A stretch of DNA of 64,000 nt from positions 124,001 through 188,000 of the forward strand of contig JAACJP010000056.1 in assembly GCA_013368375.1 (NCBI GenBank), in the 5' to 3' direction. The position numbers were made by a program, and so were the translations under genes. Of the stretch, positions 33,020 through 45,155 are shown piece by piece (the first letter of the stretch is position 1; every line of letters begins with the position of its first letter). The notes below the pieces were generated by a model, which was given only the letters and a program-made list of their open reading frames with translations, had not been told where the DNA came from and ran no database searches. The DNA is from Tricholomella constricta. Taxonomy: Eukaryota > Basidiomycota > Agaricomycetes > Agaricales > Lyophyllaceae.

Positions 33020-34026
33020 TTAGAGATCAAGGCCGTACGCAACGCTACCCAAAGCTAAAGGTACGAGTACCACGCCCCACCACGGACCAGTCGCTTTGGA
33101 GGAGTTGGAGGACGGAGACGGACCGGGTTGCGTCTCTGATGGAACCTCCGGCGCGGTGGTAGTAGCCTGACCAGATCCCCCAGATGCAGTACCAGTACCC
33201 ACGGAAGACATTTGCGAGGAAAACAGCGTTGTATTCAGGGTGGCGGGGCTTGTGGCCTGGGGTGATGCTACCTGGACGGGGACATGTGACGTCATTTCTG
33301 TCTGCACCGCAGTGCTACCCCCGCCGACGAGGGTACATATCGCAAAGCCCTCGGAGAACGTGCAGGCCTGCCCAATCGTGAAACTGGCGACGGAGTTGGC
33401 GTATGTTAGCGAGGCATCGTTAGGGCCTTCGACGAGCGTGGCTGAAATCATTGAATTTCAGAATGACCTTCCCCACCGTGACAAGTATCTCAGAAACGCG
33501 AATGAGGAAAAGGAATAAGAGTAACGTAGAAAGTCGGAAGCGACAACAGAAAAAGGAACCTCATCCAGATAGAACCAATCCAAGCGAAGACAGCCTTGCA
33601 AGAGTTCACGCATCGCAAAAATTAAAAAATGACGCACCCGTCCCAAAAGTTCCCGACCGATCGGATGCATGGCCATTGGTCGAAATCGTCGCTTTACCTT
33701 GGCGCAACACCCACGTCGTTCGCCCATCCCCACCAACACCCAGGATGTCGGCGCTTACAGGCTGGGGCTCGAACCCAGGAATATACAAAGAAGTCGTCAT
33801 CTGGGCTTCTGCAGCAGCTGCATCTGGAGATCTCAAGCCAAGTCAATTCAAATCATCATCACCATCATCATCATCATCATTAAGGGGGCGCAAGAAAAAG
33901 GGGGGAGGTTATGTGAGTGTGCTGTGTGATGTGAGTGCAAGCAAGATCCGTTCCTGACTGACATTTGGATTTGGACCCCGGGGCTACGAGAGCAAATATC
34001 GTAGAAGCTATTACTGTTCGAAACAT
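33020..34026 (-). CDS. GPI-anchor-like secreted surface protein, copy B (203 aa)
   Basis: Exons 33963-34026, 33698-33823 and 33020-33441 join in frame; intron phases match copy A. The N-terminus MFRTVIASTIFALVAPGSKS is signal-like. The core parallels copy A: TTSLYIPGFEPQPVSADILG, GRTTWVLRQ, ATLVEGPNDASLTYA and paired Cys (QACTFSEGFAICTLV), then a Ser/Thr/Pro stalk and hydrophobic C-terminus (WWGVVLVPLALGSVAYGLDL). The second intron is 256 nt, longer than usual here. Exon 1 is the least certain part because other ATGs lie just upstream. Same orientation as copy A, so the two form a tandem pair interrupted by the chromovirus. Confidence 0.7.
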
Positions 34027-35042
34027 CTTCGAATTCCGAGTCGTCCATGTTCCAGCCGCCGCGACGTCGGGAGAGGTTCCGAACAGTCCCGGCATCATCA
34101 TTATGAGAGTCAGAAGTTGCAATTGCGTTGTGCCCAGGACCGAAATAGGTCGATTTCTCGCCCGCAATCTGCGGGGGGGAGCAAATGAAGAGACAGAGAC
34201 AGAGACAGTGAGAAAGGTGGATTAGTCAATTCAATCACTGTGGAGTTTGGTGACGTACGTATACTTGCGATACGATAGGATACGTTAATGAATGGTTGTG
34301 GAATTGGTGAGAAGAACGACCTCGTGCCGCCACCGTACATCCGGTGTTTCAATTTCAAAGACCGCGATCGTGCAACAACAACAACTTGGAGAGCAGCAAC
34401 CCGAAAACAAAAAAGACTCGGCTTTCCTAGGATATATTGATATACATACGGTTTGGAGATACACTAATCTGTCATCTGTCATCCGGAGCTGCAGCTAGAG
34501 GGGGCGGGTACAAGGACAAGGACAACGACAATGAGAGCAGACAGGGGGCAGGGCAATGGTTAATTTTTTGATATAAGACAGTGCAACCCCAAAAGAAACC
34601 TTTTCGACTCGTTTTACTAAGATTCAGATATTTATATACATACGGTTTAGATACACTAATCTGTCATCCGGAGCTGGAGCTGGAGCTAGAGGGGGCGGGT
34701 ACAAGGACAAAGGAAAGGGACAGGGACAATGCAGAGGGGGAGCAGACAGGACAGGGGGGGCAGGACAGTGGTTAATTTTTTGATATAAGGCAATAAATAA
34801 TACTCTGAGCAGGGGGGGGGAGGTGTCAAGTCGTACAAGTCAAGTCGAGTCGTACAGGTCAGTCGCCGGCGTCATCGCGAAGAGGAGGGAAAATATAATA
34901 AGTTGTAGTAGATTAAAAGAGTAGAAGCGAAAAAAGATCAGACTTTACTTGACACCACCAGTACACCAATAACCAATAATCGGATTCGGAGAGGAGAGGA
35001 AAGGCGGGGGTAGCAGGGGGGGAAGGGTTGGGGAAGGATCGG
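34027..35042. other. Intergenic with a two-copy tandem repeat
   Basis: Between gene B and the 3' end of the prtT-like gene. About 350 bp consist of two related segments (listed separately); the rest is purine-rich with a run of G near 34811. No gene supported. Confidence 0.45.
34441..34797. repeat. Two-copy tandem repeat, about 195 bp period
   Basis: Copy 1 starts at 34441 and copy 2 near 34635 (both TATACATACGGTTT). Both continue with ACACTAATCTGTCATC, a GGAGCT-rich part, AGAGGGGGCGGGTACAAGGA, and TTAATTTTTTGATATAAG at the end. Copies differ by small indels and substitutions. Confidence 0.8.
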
Positions 35043-38000
35043 TCATGACTCGACCTTTGCAATAGCAGCAGCCTCGTTCTTCTGATTGATATCAAACGCC
35101 GCATTGATGCTCATCTGCGTGAGCTGGCTCTGCACCCCACTGCGCGTCGCAGGCGTATTCGTGCCAGAGTGCATGGGCGACATGCCGAAGCGCGGCGTGA
35201 TCAGCCCGCTGCCCCCCGCGCCAAACAGGAAGCCCCCGCTGAGCCCGTCCATGCTGTTGTATCCTGCGGAGGAGAAAGCGCCGCGTCAGCATCTGCGTGC
35301 AAAAAGACAGGGAGGGGAAGAGGGAGAAGAGAAGAAAAAGGCGTACCAGGAACAAGCACACTATCCCAAAACCCGCTGCTAAGAATATTATCCATCGTCA
35401 GCGCGCCCATATTGTCCTCTGGCGGGGGGTTGGGCGCCATCGTCGGCGGGAACGTCGACATATCTGCCACCGGGCCCATCTCCCCTTCAAACTGGAACTC
35501 GCCCAACGAGAACCCCGCTTCGCCCGTGTTGTACCCGCCGCTACCGAACCCAGGCGGGCCTATCACCATGTCGCTGTGGCCGTGGCCGTGGCTCTGACTT
35601 TGGTTTTGGTTTTGGTTGGAATAGGACGCGGAGGTATCAGCGCCGTCGCTGGTGCCGTGGTGCATCCCGTTCGGGTTATTCGACTCGCCATTGTTGTTGT
35701 TGATGTTGGTGGTGGATTTGGCAGCGACGAGGGCCCGGAGGAAGTGGCTGTACAACGCGGGCGTGTGTAGAGGGTTGGCAGCGCTATTCTCCAGGACATC
35801 AGCGACGTCCGACACAAGACCCAGTGTCTTCTGCTCATCATCAAGGAATGCCTGGAATTCCGGGCGGATGAGCTAGGGCACAATAGCGTGTCGTTTGTCA
35901 GGTCGATGTTGCGCACAAATCGTTTAGTGAAAAACTAACCTTGAGTAGACTAAGCACAGCGTATGACGTCAAGACACAGTGCGAGTCTGGGGCATACTTC
36001 ATGAATCCGGTGGGGCCCAGCCCATCCCGGACGAGCGTCGCACACACCGTCGCCGACGAATGGCACCGCGCGAAGAAATGCCCAATGTCCACTGGCGCGC
36101 GCTCCAACGCGTTTTGGAGCCCGAAGGAATTCAGCACCAGGAGGGCGTAGTTGTAGTAGAACTGTGAGATAAGCTTCTTGTACTCGATGGACGGCTGCGT
36201 TTCGCCTGTGACGCACGCACGCAATATTAGGGGGGCGCGGGAGAGGAAGAGAGAAAAGAGAGCGAGACGCACCTGCCCAATCGCGCGCTTCGACCCATTG
36301 TTGCCGCCACGCAGAGAGCTGCGTTTCAAATGTCTTGATGACAAGCATATAGTCGCAGTGTACCTGCAGCCCTGAGGGGGTGTCTGTCCCCGAATACAAA
36401 AAGTCCAGACACCGCGAGAGAATGCGTTGCAGTTCCTTTGCGCCAAGCGTCAGTGTAAGCATGCATGTATAGACAAGTGAAGACACTCACGGCATAGGCC
36501 GTAAGCGACGGATCAGACGAGATGGCGACAGGTGAGCGACACCACTTGTCCGCATTCCTAATAATAGCACTACCACCCCCCACACGCACGTCAGTGAACA
36601 GAATAGTGCAGGGTGGGGGTGGGGGCACTCACTCTTCCTTGATGGAATGGGGCTTCCCCATTTGGGCACTAAAGCTCCGATCCAGACAGAAACACATAAT
36701 CCACGTCCTCTCGCGGTTATGTACCTCCAAATCACGCGCCCTGCCCTCCTGCGTATCCTGGCTCGCGACTGTGGTCTTCCGATGCAGATTCAGATCCGTC
36801 GCCATCCTAAGGCCATGTTCAGTAAAAGAGTCGTAATAATTTGCTATGGAGGGGCGCACCGGATGGCCATGCCCAGGAGGAGCCACGTCTTGTCCTGCTC
36901 GTATCGCTCAACGGCGCCACAGCCCCATAGGGAGAGGAGGAGATAGGCCTGCACGATCTCGACGGATTTGTAGCCCTGCGCCGGGACGCTGAAAGCCAAT
37001 TTCTTCGCGAGCTCCGTTAGCCGCGGATGCAGCTCGGGCTTCACTGTGTAGAATTTGCTGGCGATGGAACAGACTGTGTTAAAAAAAGAAAAGAAGACAT
37101 GAGTCAGCATGCGGAGCAAAAGCAAGGATAAAAATAGACTCTAGGTGAGGCGTACGCACTTGTGGTTAGCAGGAACGGCGAGCGGGAGCAGACGAGGGAG
37201 GGAGTGTGAAAATTACGGTCTAGAAGAGTACCGTGCATCTAGATAGTGAAGCCCAAAAGTCAATTATATGTGCAAGGGGTCAACTGACATGAGGAAAATG
37301 GAACATACGCTGATGTGATCAAAAAATCTGGGGGAAAAAAACGGAAAAAAACAAGGCGTCAGCAGACGTCACGCAGCGGAAAATGAAGGAACGTACATAT
37401 TGAATAACGCGACGACGTCCTCAGTGCCGACGAAACTGAGCATCTCCGGCTGGATCTGACGCTCAATGTACAGCCGGCGGAGCGGTAATATTGTCATCGG
37501 ACCTACGCAAGTTAGAAACCAGATGAGCTGCAAAGAAATTATGAGACTTACCTGGCTTAAAGTAATTGTCGCTCGCAACGCCCATCTTGGGGTTTTCGCC
37601 CGGTTCCGATGTTCTTGCCAGCATGGGGCTAGCATTCGGGTGCAACGCCCTGCGATTCGCCAAGCTGGCTTCAGCGAGCAGACCCAAGGGATTGAGAGCA
37701 TTATCTGGTAGGGAGTGAAGTTTTGGGGACCCAGGATCCTCCTGGTGGTGGTGGTATGATGACTGGCGGGTGGGCGGCGGGGAAGGAGAGGCGGCGATGA
37801 GGGCCGATGTGGAGGCGGCCTGGGCGGTGGGTGAGGGCGAACGCGACACCATGCCTGATGCGATGCCGGGATTTCCGATGGAGCGCAGAACGGTGTCGAG
37901 GGTCCGTTCCATTTTACGAAGAGAGCGCGTGAGCAGCTCGTGTTTCCTGCGGGGCGCGGGGACGTTAGCATTGGCTGTATTAGGTGGGGAGGTGGGGACT

Positions 38001-38646
38001 TACTTGGAGGATCGCTTGCCTCGGTTCGATTCTTCAAAAATACATTCGTGATTGCCAGCCATGCAGCGCTTACAGGGCCCGCCCTGCTCTGCACCGACAC
38101 ACTTCATCTTGAGGCGACGACAAACGGTACAGGCACTAATGGGAGGATAAATATAGTGTGATCGCAACACGAGAAAATGTCAGTTTACCGGGAGCCTCTG
38201 GTGGGCTTGGCCTTGACCTCGTCCTTTTCTGCTGTCGGGCTCTGTGATTCGGACCCGTCGTCCTTCCGTGACTTCTTCCTGCTGTCATTTGCAGTTCCGT
38301 TTGAGATAGAGGATGCGGAGCGCTTTCCATTGAGATGTGAAGACGGGTACATGTGTTCAGTGGGGGGGGTTCCTAGGGTATCGGAGCCTTGGGAGGAGGG
38401 AGAAGAGTAGTTCGGGGGGAGAGAGAGGTGCTGAGGGAGATGATGGGGGGGCTGGGGATAGTGTGAATAATAGGGGGGATAGAGGGCGAGAGCAGGGTCA
38501 ATGGGTATTGAGGGGGAGGGAGGAGGCTGCATGGACTGGGAGTGAGCCATGTGCTGCTGGTCGTGCGGCGACATTGGATAGAATGAGGGCGACAATGTCT
38601 GTGGGGGAGCATAGTAAGAGGATGAGTAAGCATAAGAAGCAGACAT
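35043..38646 (-). CDS. prtT: Zn2Cys6 fungal transcription factor, prtT-like
   Basis: Exon 1 (38189-38646) encodes a Tyr/Pro/Ser-rich leader MSASYAYSSSYYAPP. Exon 2 (38004-38135) holds the binuclear zinc cluster C-x2-C-x6-C-x8-C-x2-C-x6-C (ACTVCRRLKMKC, GPCKRCMAGNHEC), and the next exon holds the basic linker and dimerisation helix (KKHELLTRSLRKMERTLDTV). Further exons carry the fungal-specific transcription factor domain: RRLYIERQIQPEMLSFV, CSIASKFYTVKPEL, VQAYLLLSLWGCGAVERYEQ, MATDLNLHRKT, RERTWIMCFCLDRS, QFYYNYALLVLNSFGLQNAL. The tail is low-complexity (NINNNNGESNN, QSHGHGHSD) and ends NEAAAIAKVES. Zn-cluster and linker resemble basidiomycete proteins named after the Aspergillus protease regulator PrtT; the regulated genes here are unknown. 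About ten introns; not all borders were fixed. Confidence 0.8.
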
Positions 38647-39983
38647 GAGGGCGGGGAGGAGGAGTGGCTACTTGCAGACTTTTTAAGCAAAGCAAAAATG
38701 CAGAAATGACCTTGGATTGCGCGTGGGTCCGTTGACGGTTGTGAACCAGTAGCCCCAGAATGGACACACTCGAGAAACAGAAGCAGGGACCCGCAAACTC
38801 TTGCAGATTCCACGTTCAGTCGTCCTTTGACACGCTCACAGCTTCTTCTCGGACTCTGATCCCCTTTGATCTTTTGCCCTTGTCTCGCGCGCTTGTGACT
38901 TGTCCGAGAGTGCAGCTGTGAATCTGCGGGCGTATGTCAAGGAGATGGTCGGAGCCAGGTCAACTCAATTCTCACAAGGTTCAGGGGTCACATGTTTTGC
39001 GCCCCGCAACTCTTGGCACTCGTCCCCCAACGACCCCACCGACCCCAACGACCACGACGACCACGATGACCCCCAGACTCCAACAACCACCAACGACCAT
39101 TAACCCTCCACATCTCTTCCTCCACAGTTTCTCCACACCCCGGGGAACAATCCCCGCATCGACCCCTCTCCGCGACCCTGGGTCTTTCGGAAGCATTACC
39201 GCCCCCACATACTCTTAGCATACAGTCTACCTTAAAGTCTCTATAAGATTCCGTTTATCTTTAGACCATCAGCCTCCTCGACTCTCCTCGACATATTCTT
39301 GGAACCCCTCTCGGCTTCTTTGCCAACGAACGATCCCCCCGAGCCGCCCACTCTCATCTGCTTTTTCTAAAGGCACATCTCAATCCCCGCCTGTCTTCCA
39401 TAAATTCAAATTTTCATCACATCACGGGTATGCATAATTACTCACCCACTATTTTCTCAATCTCAAGGATGAAGCAAGTCACCGAACGCTGCAGGGACTA
39501 GGGACCAGGGTATGCGTCGAACACAAAATCGTAAAATCCCGAGAACCGTCCCGCGCCCGAATCTCTCCTTTCCCCACCCTTCGATGGGCAGCACCATCAC
39601 GGTTCGCTTTGACCTGGGGAACCGCCGGCTCCGCTGCCTCGATGCATCACGTACAAGGTCGGGTGCTTGCGCGATCACAGCTCGTCCACCGCGGCTCGAG
39701 GAGACAAAGTTCTACACCGACGACCATATCACTATTTAGTCTCCGCGACAACAATTCCCTCATCCAATGGAGAAAATGCATCCTTGAAACTTCACACATA
39801 CACAAGTTTGCGTCTCATGGGACACCTTATCTAGCTCATACGGCTCCGCCACCGACCCTGGAGCATCGTGATTGGATACGGTGTTTCTTCTGCGTTGCTC
39901 GCCTGGTACCTGCGCGCGTATGGACCCAATTGACCACACTGTGCATCCGTCAGCTGCATGAAGCATCGCTTTCGACCCTTATA
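38647..39983. other. Upstream region of the prtT-like gene, no gene recognised
   Basis: Promoter-side sequence with short simple-sequence stretches (for example an ACCCC/GACCAC-rich part near 39030-39090). No coding exon supported on either strand. Confidence 0.4.
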
Positions 39984-40621
39984 CTCGGTGTGCGTATCTC
40001 GCGAACGACGATCATACGCACAGCGCACGCCACTCCGAGTCGGGCGTGTTGATTGGTTTATGCACCTACGCTCGCGACGGAACACGCTCACCAAAGCTGC
40101 GTGCCGCACTGTTCTAAGTTCTGCTTCTAAAATCATCTATCTATCGTATCTGAGCCTGTGCCTGCGATTGGACAACCGATCGCTTCTAGTCTGGACTCAC
40201 GTCTCTCCTCCTTGCATCTCATCATCATGTTCCGAACGGGTGCATCTCAAGGTACCAGATATAAGGTCTTGGGTAGATGTCCACAACATCGGTTTCGACT
40301 TCGCCTCACAAGTGCATACCTTGTATTCGGCGTGTGTATGTCGCGAATGGATTCTTACGACGAACAGCGCACGCCACTTGGGCGTCTTAATTGGTTTGTT
40401 CTCGTACGCTCGCGACGAACACGCTCACCAAAGCCGCGTGCCGCGCGCGTAAATCATACTGCCCTAACTTCGACTTCTAAATCATCACTCTATTGTATCT
40501 GAGCCTGTGCCTGCCTGCGATTGGACACCCGCACCCGCTTCCAGTCTGGGCTCGCGCCTCTCCTCAGTGCATCTCATCATCGTGTTCCGAACAGGTGCAT
40601 ATCAAGGTACCAGATATAAGG
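39984..40621. repeat. Two-copy segment duplication, about 345 bp period
   Basis: Copy 1 39984-40267 and copy 2 40326-40621 share in the same order a TCGGYGTGYGTATSTCGCGA segment, CAGCGCACGCCACT, CGAACACGCTCACCAAAG-like sequence, TATCTGAGCCTGTGCCTGC and GGTACCAGATATAAGG. Many point differences and small indels indicate age. No open frame is kept between copies. Confidence 0.8.
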
Positions 40622-40799
40622 CGCTGCCCTGGGATGCTGTCCAATCCCAATGCTTCAAGTTCTAGCTTCTAGCTCACAGAAGCTCCCCCGCATGAGCATG
40701 TCGAACCTCCAATGACATTCTACAATGATATCGATTGGTCAGGCCCGTCTAGCCCAGTATCGTATCTGCATCACGTGTGGCGATACGGGATGCGCGCGA

Positions 40800-41312
40800 C
40801 TTCAAGACTTCATGTCGCCTACGTACACAATCAAGCCTAGGCCTTTTAAAGTCGAAATTCATCACGCTAGCGGCTGTACAGCAAAGCACCGATGGACATG
40901 TACTATATGACCTCTCCCTGCCAAGCCCCCATTCGATTCGCTTCGAGTCGATATCGATTTAGATCAACCGCACTCGCCCAAAAGGACTGGTTGGGCTATT
41001 CCCCTCTACCCTACCCTTCCCCGCCTTCCTCGTGGGCCGTGGATTCGGGCGCACTGCGCGGTGATTTCGACCTTCAAGACTTAGACTTCGCCTGCGTGCA
41101 CAATCAAGCCTAGGCCTTTTAAAGTCGAGATCCACCGGACCCGCCCGTTTTACGAATCACGCTAGCGGCTAGCGCTGCAAGGCACCGATTGACTATCAGC
41201 GTATGACCCTCTCCCTGCCAGGCTCCCACTCGCTTCGAGTCGATTTCGATTTAGATCATTGCACTCGCCGCAGAACACTGGTTGGGATACTCCGCTACCT
41301 TTCCCCGCCTTG
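40800..41312. repeat. Two-copy segment duplication, about 272 bp period
   Basis: Copies start near 40800 and 41072. Both carry CAATCAAGCCTAGGCCTTTT, CACGCTAGCGGCT, a CTCTCCCTGCCA segment, GCTTCGAGTCGAT and CTGGTTGGG in the same order, with scattered differences. Confidence 0.8.
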
Positions 41313-41330
41313 CATGGGTATGGATGCATT

Positions 41331-41525
41331 GCGTGGAAATACGGATGGTGCATATGCATGCCCTGCCTTGTAGATGTGGTGACGCTAAAAAAAGAGCAAA
41401 TAATCGTGCTCATCAGGCTTCTACGAGATCGCATTGGCAATGGTACGCGAGTATGAGTACGAAGACAGGCGTGCGTGGAAATACGGATGGTGCTCACCCT
41501 CCCTTGTAGATGTGGATGATGCGAA
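41331..41525. repeat. Short two-copy duplication
   Basis: GCGTGGAAATACGGATGGTG followed by CCTTGTAGATGTGG occurs at 41331 and again at 41473. This is a third duplication in the same 1.5-kb stretch. Confidence 0.75.
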
Positions 41526-43957
41526 TTGGCGTCGAAGAGTCGTGCCCACCAGACATGTACCCATGGTATCGATATCGATATTCGCCCCACCGCACGGTGT
41601 GGTTTGGGGCGCACATGTATCTCCGTTCACGCACACTCCCGCGACGGTAGCGAATCGTTAATTGAATAACAGGCCTTGATACCGCGCCACTAATGGACGC
41701 CCCTGCATTTTGCATTGGACGACTTTTGCGGGGGTCGATTACACGCTGTGTCAATCGAAGCTGGCCCAGCGTCATTTCATTTGTCTTGGCCCGCCGATTG
41801 CATATGACCGCACCTCCCCATCCACTCTACCTACGGACGCGCGTTGGGCTGGATTTTGGCAGTTCTGGTTCTGGTTCTGGTTCCTGCCACTCCGGGCTCG
41901 GGTCGAGTCGGGGGCGTCGTCCCTCGCGACGCGCAAGTATCGAGTATCATCATGTCAAAAGCCGCAACCTTACCCTATCGGCGGGCCTTCCTCCGGGTCT
42001 CACCATTTGCATATGTATCTGTGCCACATATGGTGTAAGTACCACATATGGCTGCGCTTGTGCTTGTGCTTGGGCTTGGGCTTGGGCGGTCCCGGTCCCA
42101 CGCTTGCCATGCCCCATGCCCCATGCGCATGCAGGGTGGTATTGCGGTTTTCGTTTTTGTTTCGTATCTCAGATCGGGTTGCGACCTTCGTGCTGATGAT
42201 GCTAATGTGTAGTATACATACCGTGCCAAAGATGAGGCGCAAGTATGTTGAGCCGGCGGCTGGAATTAATATCCGAGGGAACTGTACTGATGTACTGACT
42301 CCTGAGTCTGGTGGCCATGGTCCGTAAAATCAGTTTGATTTTCTTTTCTTTTTTCACTCCGTGTTTCTGTTCCTTGACTGAATGGAGTCGCATTTCATTT
42401 TATTGACAAAGAGACGCATGATGCGCTTGATCGTCGACGTGAACATGGAAAGAAAAAGCTTCCACCCACACCCACCACACCCACACATTACATGCGCCGT
42501 CCGACGACGTCGCCTGTTCCCGCCAAAACAATATTCCACTCTATCACAGTCCGCACTTCGGGCCTACCCCCCCCCCCCCCCCCCCACACCACACTTGGTC
42601 TTGGTGGTCGCAGAACACGCATGCGCCATGAACTACGAACCATCCAGGCCTATCATTATCAATCAATTATCCTGCGCAGCGCCGTACATAATTCTTAAGA
42701 CCGAAACCTAGGGTGACATCCTTCCTTCTCGACGTCGATACAGGTACAAAATCCAACCCCCAAGACATCGGCGCGTGCTTCCCATTCCCAATCCCATCAT
42801 GTCAGAGATAGGAAGGAATAGGAATAGGACAGGGACAGAGACAGGGACAAGGGCTGCAAGAGGCCTGCTCGACCCTTTTCAGGTTTGTTTTGCACGGGCC
42901 CGAGGAAATTGCTCGATGTCGACGTGTTGTGTGCACTGTGCTCTTATCGTGTTGTCATGTGTAGCGACGGGAACGCCAGGTGTTCTTGGTTCAACCTCAT
43001 TCATGGTCGGGCATCGCCGTCGGTCGGTCCTTTATGGTAAATTACTTCCTCACGGGTAGCCACGCTACCACAGGCCTGAGGTTGGTGCATCCTGCGGGAA
43101 CTATCGCGGGAACTATTGCGTGGCGCGGCCAGGCGCAACTGACGGGCACAGGGCTAGATGTCTACTTGATACTCGGAAAACAACGGACTACGATTCGGAC
43201 GTGCATCAAGTAAGTACAACACTTTCAAGAAACGCATCGTCCAGTTCAAGTTCAGAGCAAGGCCAGGGCCCAGGGATGAAAGGGTGATTTCAGGATAATA
43301 AAACAGCGGCGCCCCCCCCGTTTCGTTTCCTGCTTTTTTTTTAATCGCCTGCCGTAACTTTGAAGGCACCACCCGTTCGTCCATGTGCCAGGCCACGAAG
43401 AATTAGCCAAACTGCATTGAAATCGAAGCTTTTTCGAGGCGCTTCATTTCTTCTTCGGCCGGCTCATCGAACGTACTACTCGTCTCTAGACGTGACCATG
43501 GGCTATTTTTGATAGCGCCCCGTTTTTTGGCAGTGGGATGCCTGGATGCTCATGGGTTGCAATGTATTGGGATGCTTGGCACTTACGAGTGATTTGATGC
43601 AGGGATGGGGGGTGAGCCTCAGGGAGAAGTGCATTCGCTGTTTTCATAGCTTTCGGCGTTTAGACGTTTATCACTTATTGTCACGAGCGATTGGTCGGAA
43701 GGGGGGCAAATGCGGAGCCTCACGGAGAGGTGTATATTGATTACATATGTTTCGTCGTTTCCCACTGCTAAATTTGACCTTGCTCGCGGTGTTTGAAAAA
43801 TCTGGTATGAGGATCGGCGTTGTTATTTTAGTACGAGGGTGTTTAGATTTCATAAAGATTCACAAGGCCTGAAGAAGCACACTAGCGAAGTACTAGTAGT
43901 GGAGCGGCGCAATATATAGTTGTATTGTCGCACATCTGTAGCGGCCACAGGCCAGGT
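41526..43957. other. Gene-poor region with simple sequence
   Basis: No gene supported on either strand. Contains a CTTGGG/GTTCTG-type simple-sequence patch (41870-42090) and a poly(C) tract of 19 (42567-42585). Confidence 0.4.
42567..42585. repeat. Poly(C) tract of 19
   Basis: Uninterrupted C19 in non-coding sequence; its length may vary between reads or strains. Confidence 0.9.
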
Positions 43958-45155
43958 AATTAATCTAGCGTGGTCCAGAGAAGGGTGATTATATTTGCAC
44001 AAGAGGTGATAGAGGCGCGGTTGAATGACTGCAGCTAAAATTCTGGGAAGTAGGGCATGACGAGAGGCTCCACATCTAGCTGCAACGGAAGACATCTGGT
44101 TATACGGCTTCGACAAAGAATTTGACCTGTTGCATGCTTACCTTCTACAAAGAAGTTCAAGGTGAGGAACACTGAGAACGAACACGTTGTAGCATGGAGA
44201 GAGGTACTGATGTTAGTGTCGGTGATGTCGCCGCGGATATAGCAAAGAATCTCCGCTGGTAGTCCTGATGTCAAGGCTCAGAATATTGTCGTCAGTGTTT
44301 CTGACATCATGTTCCAATTTTGAACCTTCTGACCACCTGCATCGACCACAAGAACCGCAAAGCCATATGCTACCCGTCAGCCAGACGGAATAAGACTCGA
44401 TATCAGGTTTGGTGCTGTGAAACTGGACGCCGATCAAAGTAATACGGTCCCGTATGGCGAGGCGCAATGTATAATCAATCTAGCGTGACCCAGAGAAGGG
44501 TGATTACTTGCACAAGAGGTGATAGAGGCGCGGTTGAATGACTGCAGCTGAGATTCTACGAAGAAGGACATGACGAGATGCTCCACATCTGGCTGCAACG
44601 GAAGACATCTGGTTTCACGGCTTCAACGAAGAATTGGAGCTGTTACATGCTTACCCTCTACAAAGAAGTATAAGGTCAGGATTCCTGGGAACGAACAGGT
44701 TGTAGCATCGAGCGATGTACTATCTTTAGTGTCGTTGACGTCGCTGCGGAAATGGAAAGAAATCTCCGCTGGTAGTCCTGGAAGACATCTGGCTTCATGG
44801 CTTCAACAAAGAATTGGAGCTGTTACATGCTTACCCTCTACAAAGAAGTCCAAGGTCAGGAATCCTGGGAACGAACAGGTTGTAGCATCGAGCGATGTAC
44901 TATCTTTAGTGTCGCTGATGTCGCTGCGGAAATGGAAAGAAATCTCCGCTGGTAGTCCTGGTATCAAGGCTTAGAATAATGTTGCCAGCCTTCCTGACAT
45001 CTTGTTCCAATTTTGAACCTTCTGACTACCTGCATCGGCCGCCGCAAGAACCGCAAAGCCACATGCTACCCGTCAGCCAGTCGAGATCAGACTCAATATT
45101 AGGTTTGGTGCTGCGAAATTGGAAAGTAATACGGTCCCGGTTGGCGAGGCCTGTG
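43958..45155. repeat. Nested tandem duplication with a triplicated 180-bp unit
   Basis: A unit of about 515 bp (43958-44470) recurs at 44473-45155; landmarks are AATCTAGCGTG, CAGAGAAGGGTGATTA, CAAGAGGTGATAGAGGCGCG, TTCCAATTTTGAACCTTCTG and CATGCTACCCGTCAGCCAG or a near match. Inside the second unit a 180-bp block is itself doubled (44602-44781 and 44782-44961, nearly identical), giving three copies with the one near 44088-44270. On the minus strand all three copies keep a similar peptide (DATTCSFPGFLTLDFFVEG or variant) followed by GTAAGCATG, as if an exon with its donor had been multiplied. No full gene could be built. Confidence 0.8.

Noticed and set aside
33760..33775. tRNA-like B-box (GGCTCGAACCC)
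   Set aside because: It lies within the coding exon of surface gene B (IPGFEPQP) and has no matching A-box or cloverleaf.
39984..41525. CRISPR-like or satellite array
   Set aside because: Each segment has only two degenerate copies of different lengths and no regular spacer pattern; the host is a eukaryote.
41710..42327. 205-codon plus-strand open frame in the gene-poor block
   Set aside because: Composition follows simple-sequence repeats (Gly/Leu and Cys/His runs), two other frames are open in the same place, and no motif is present.
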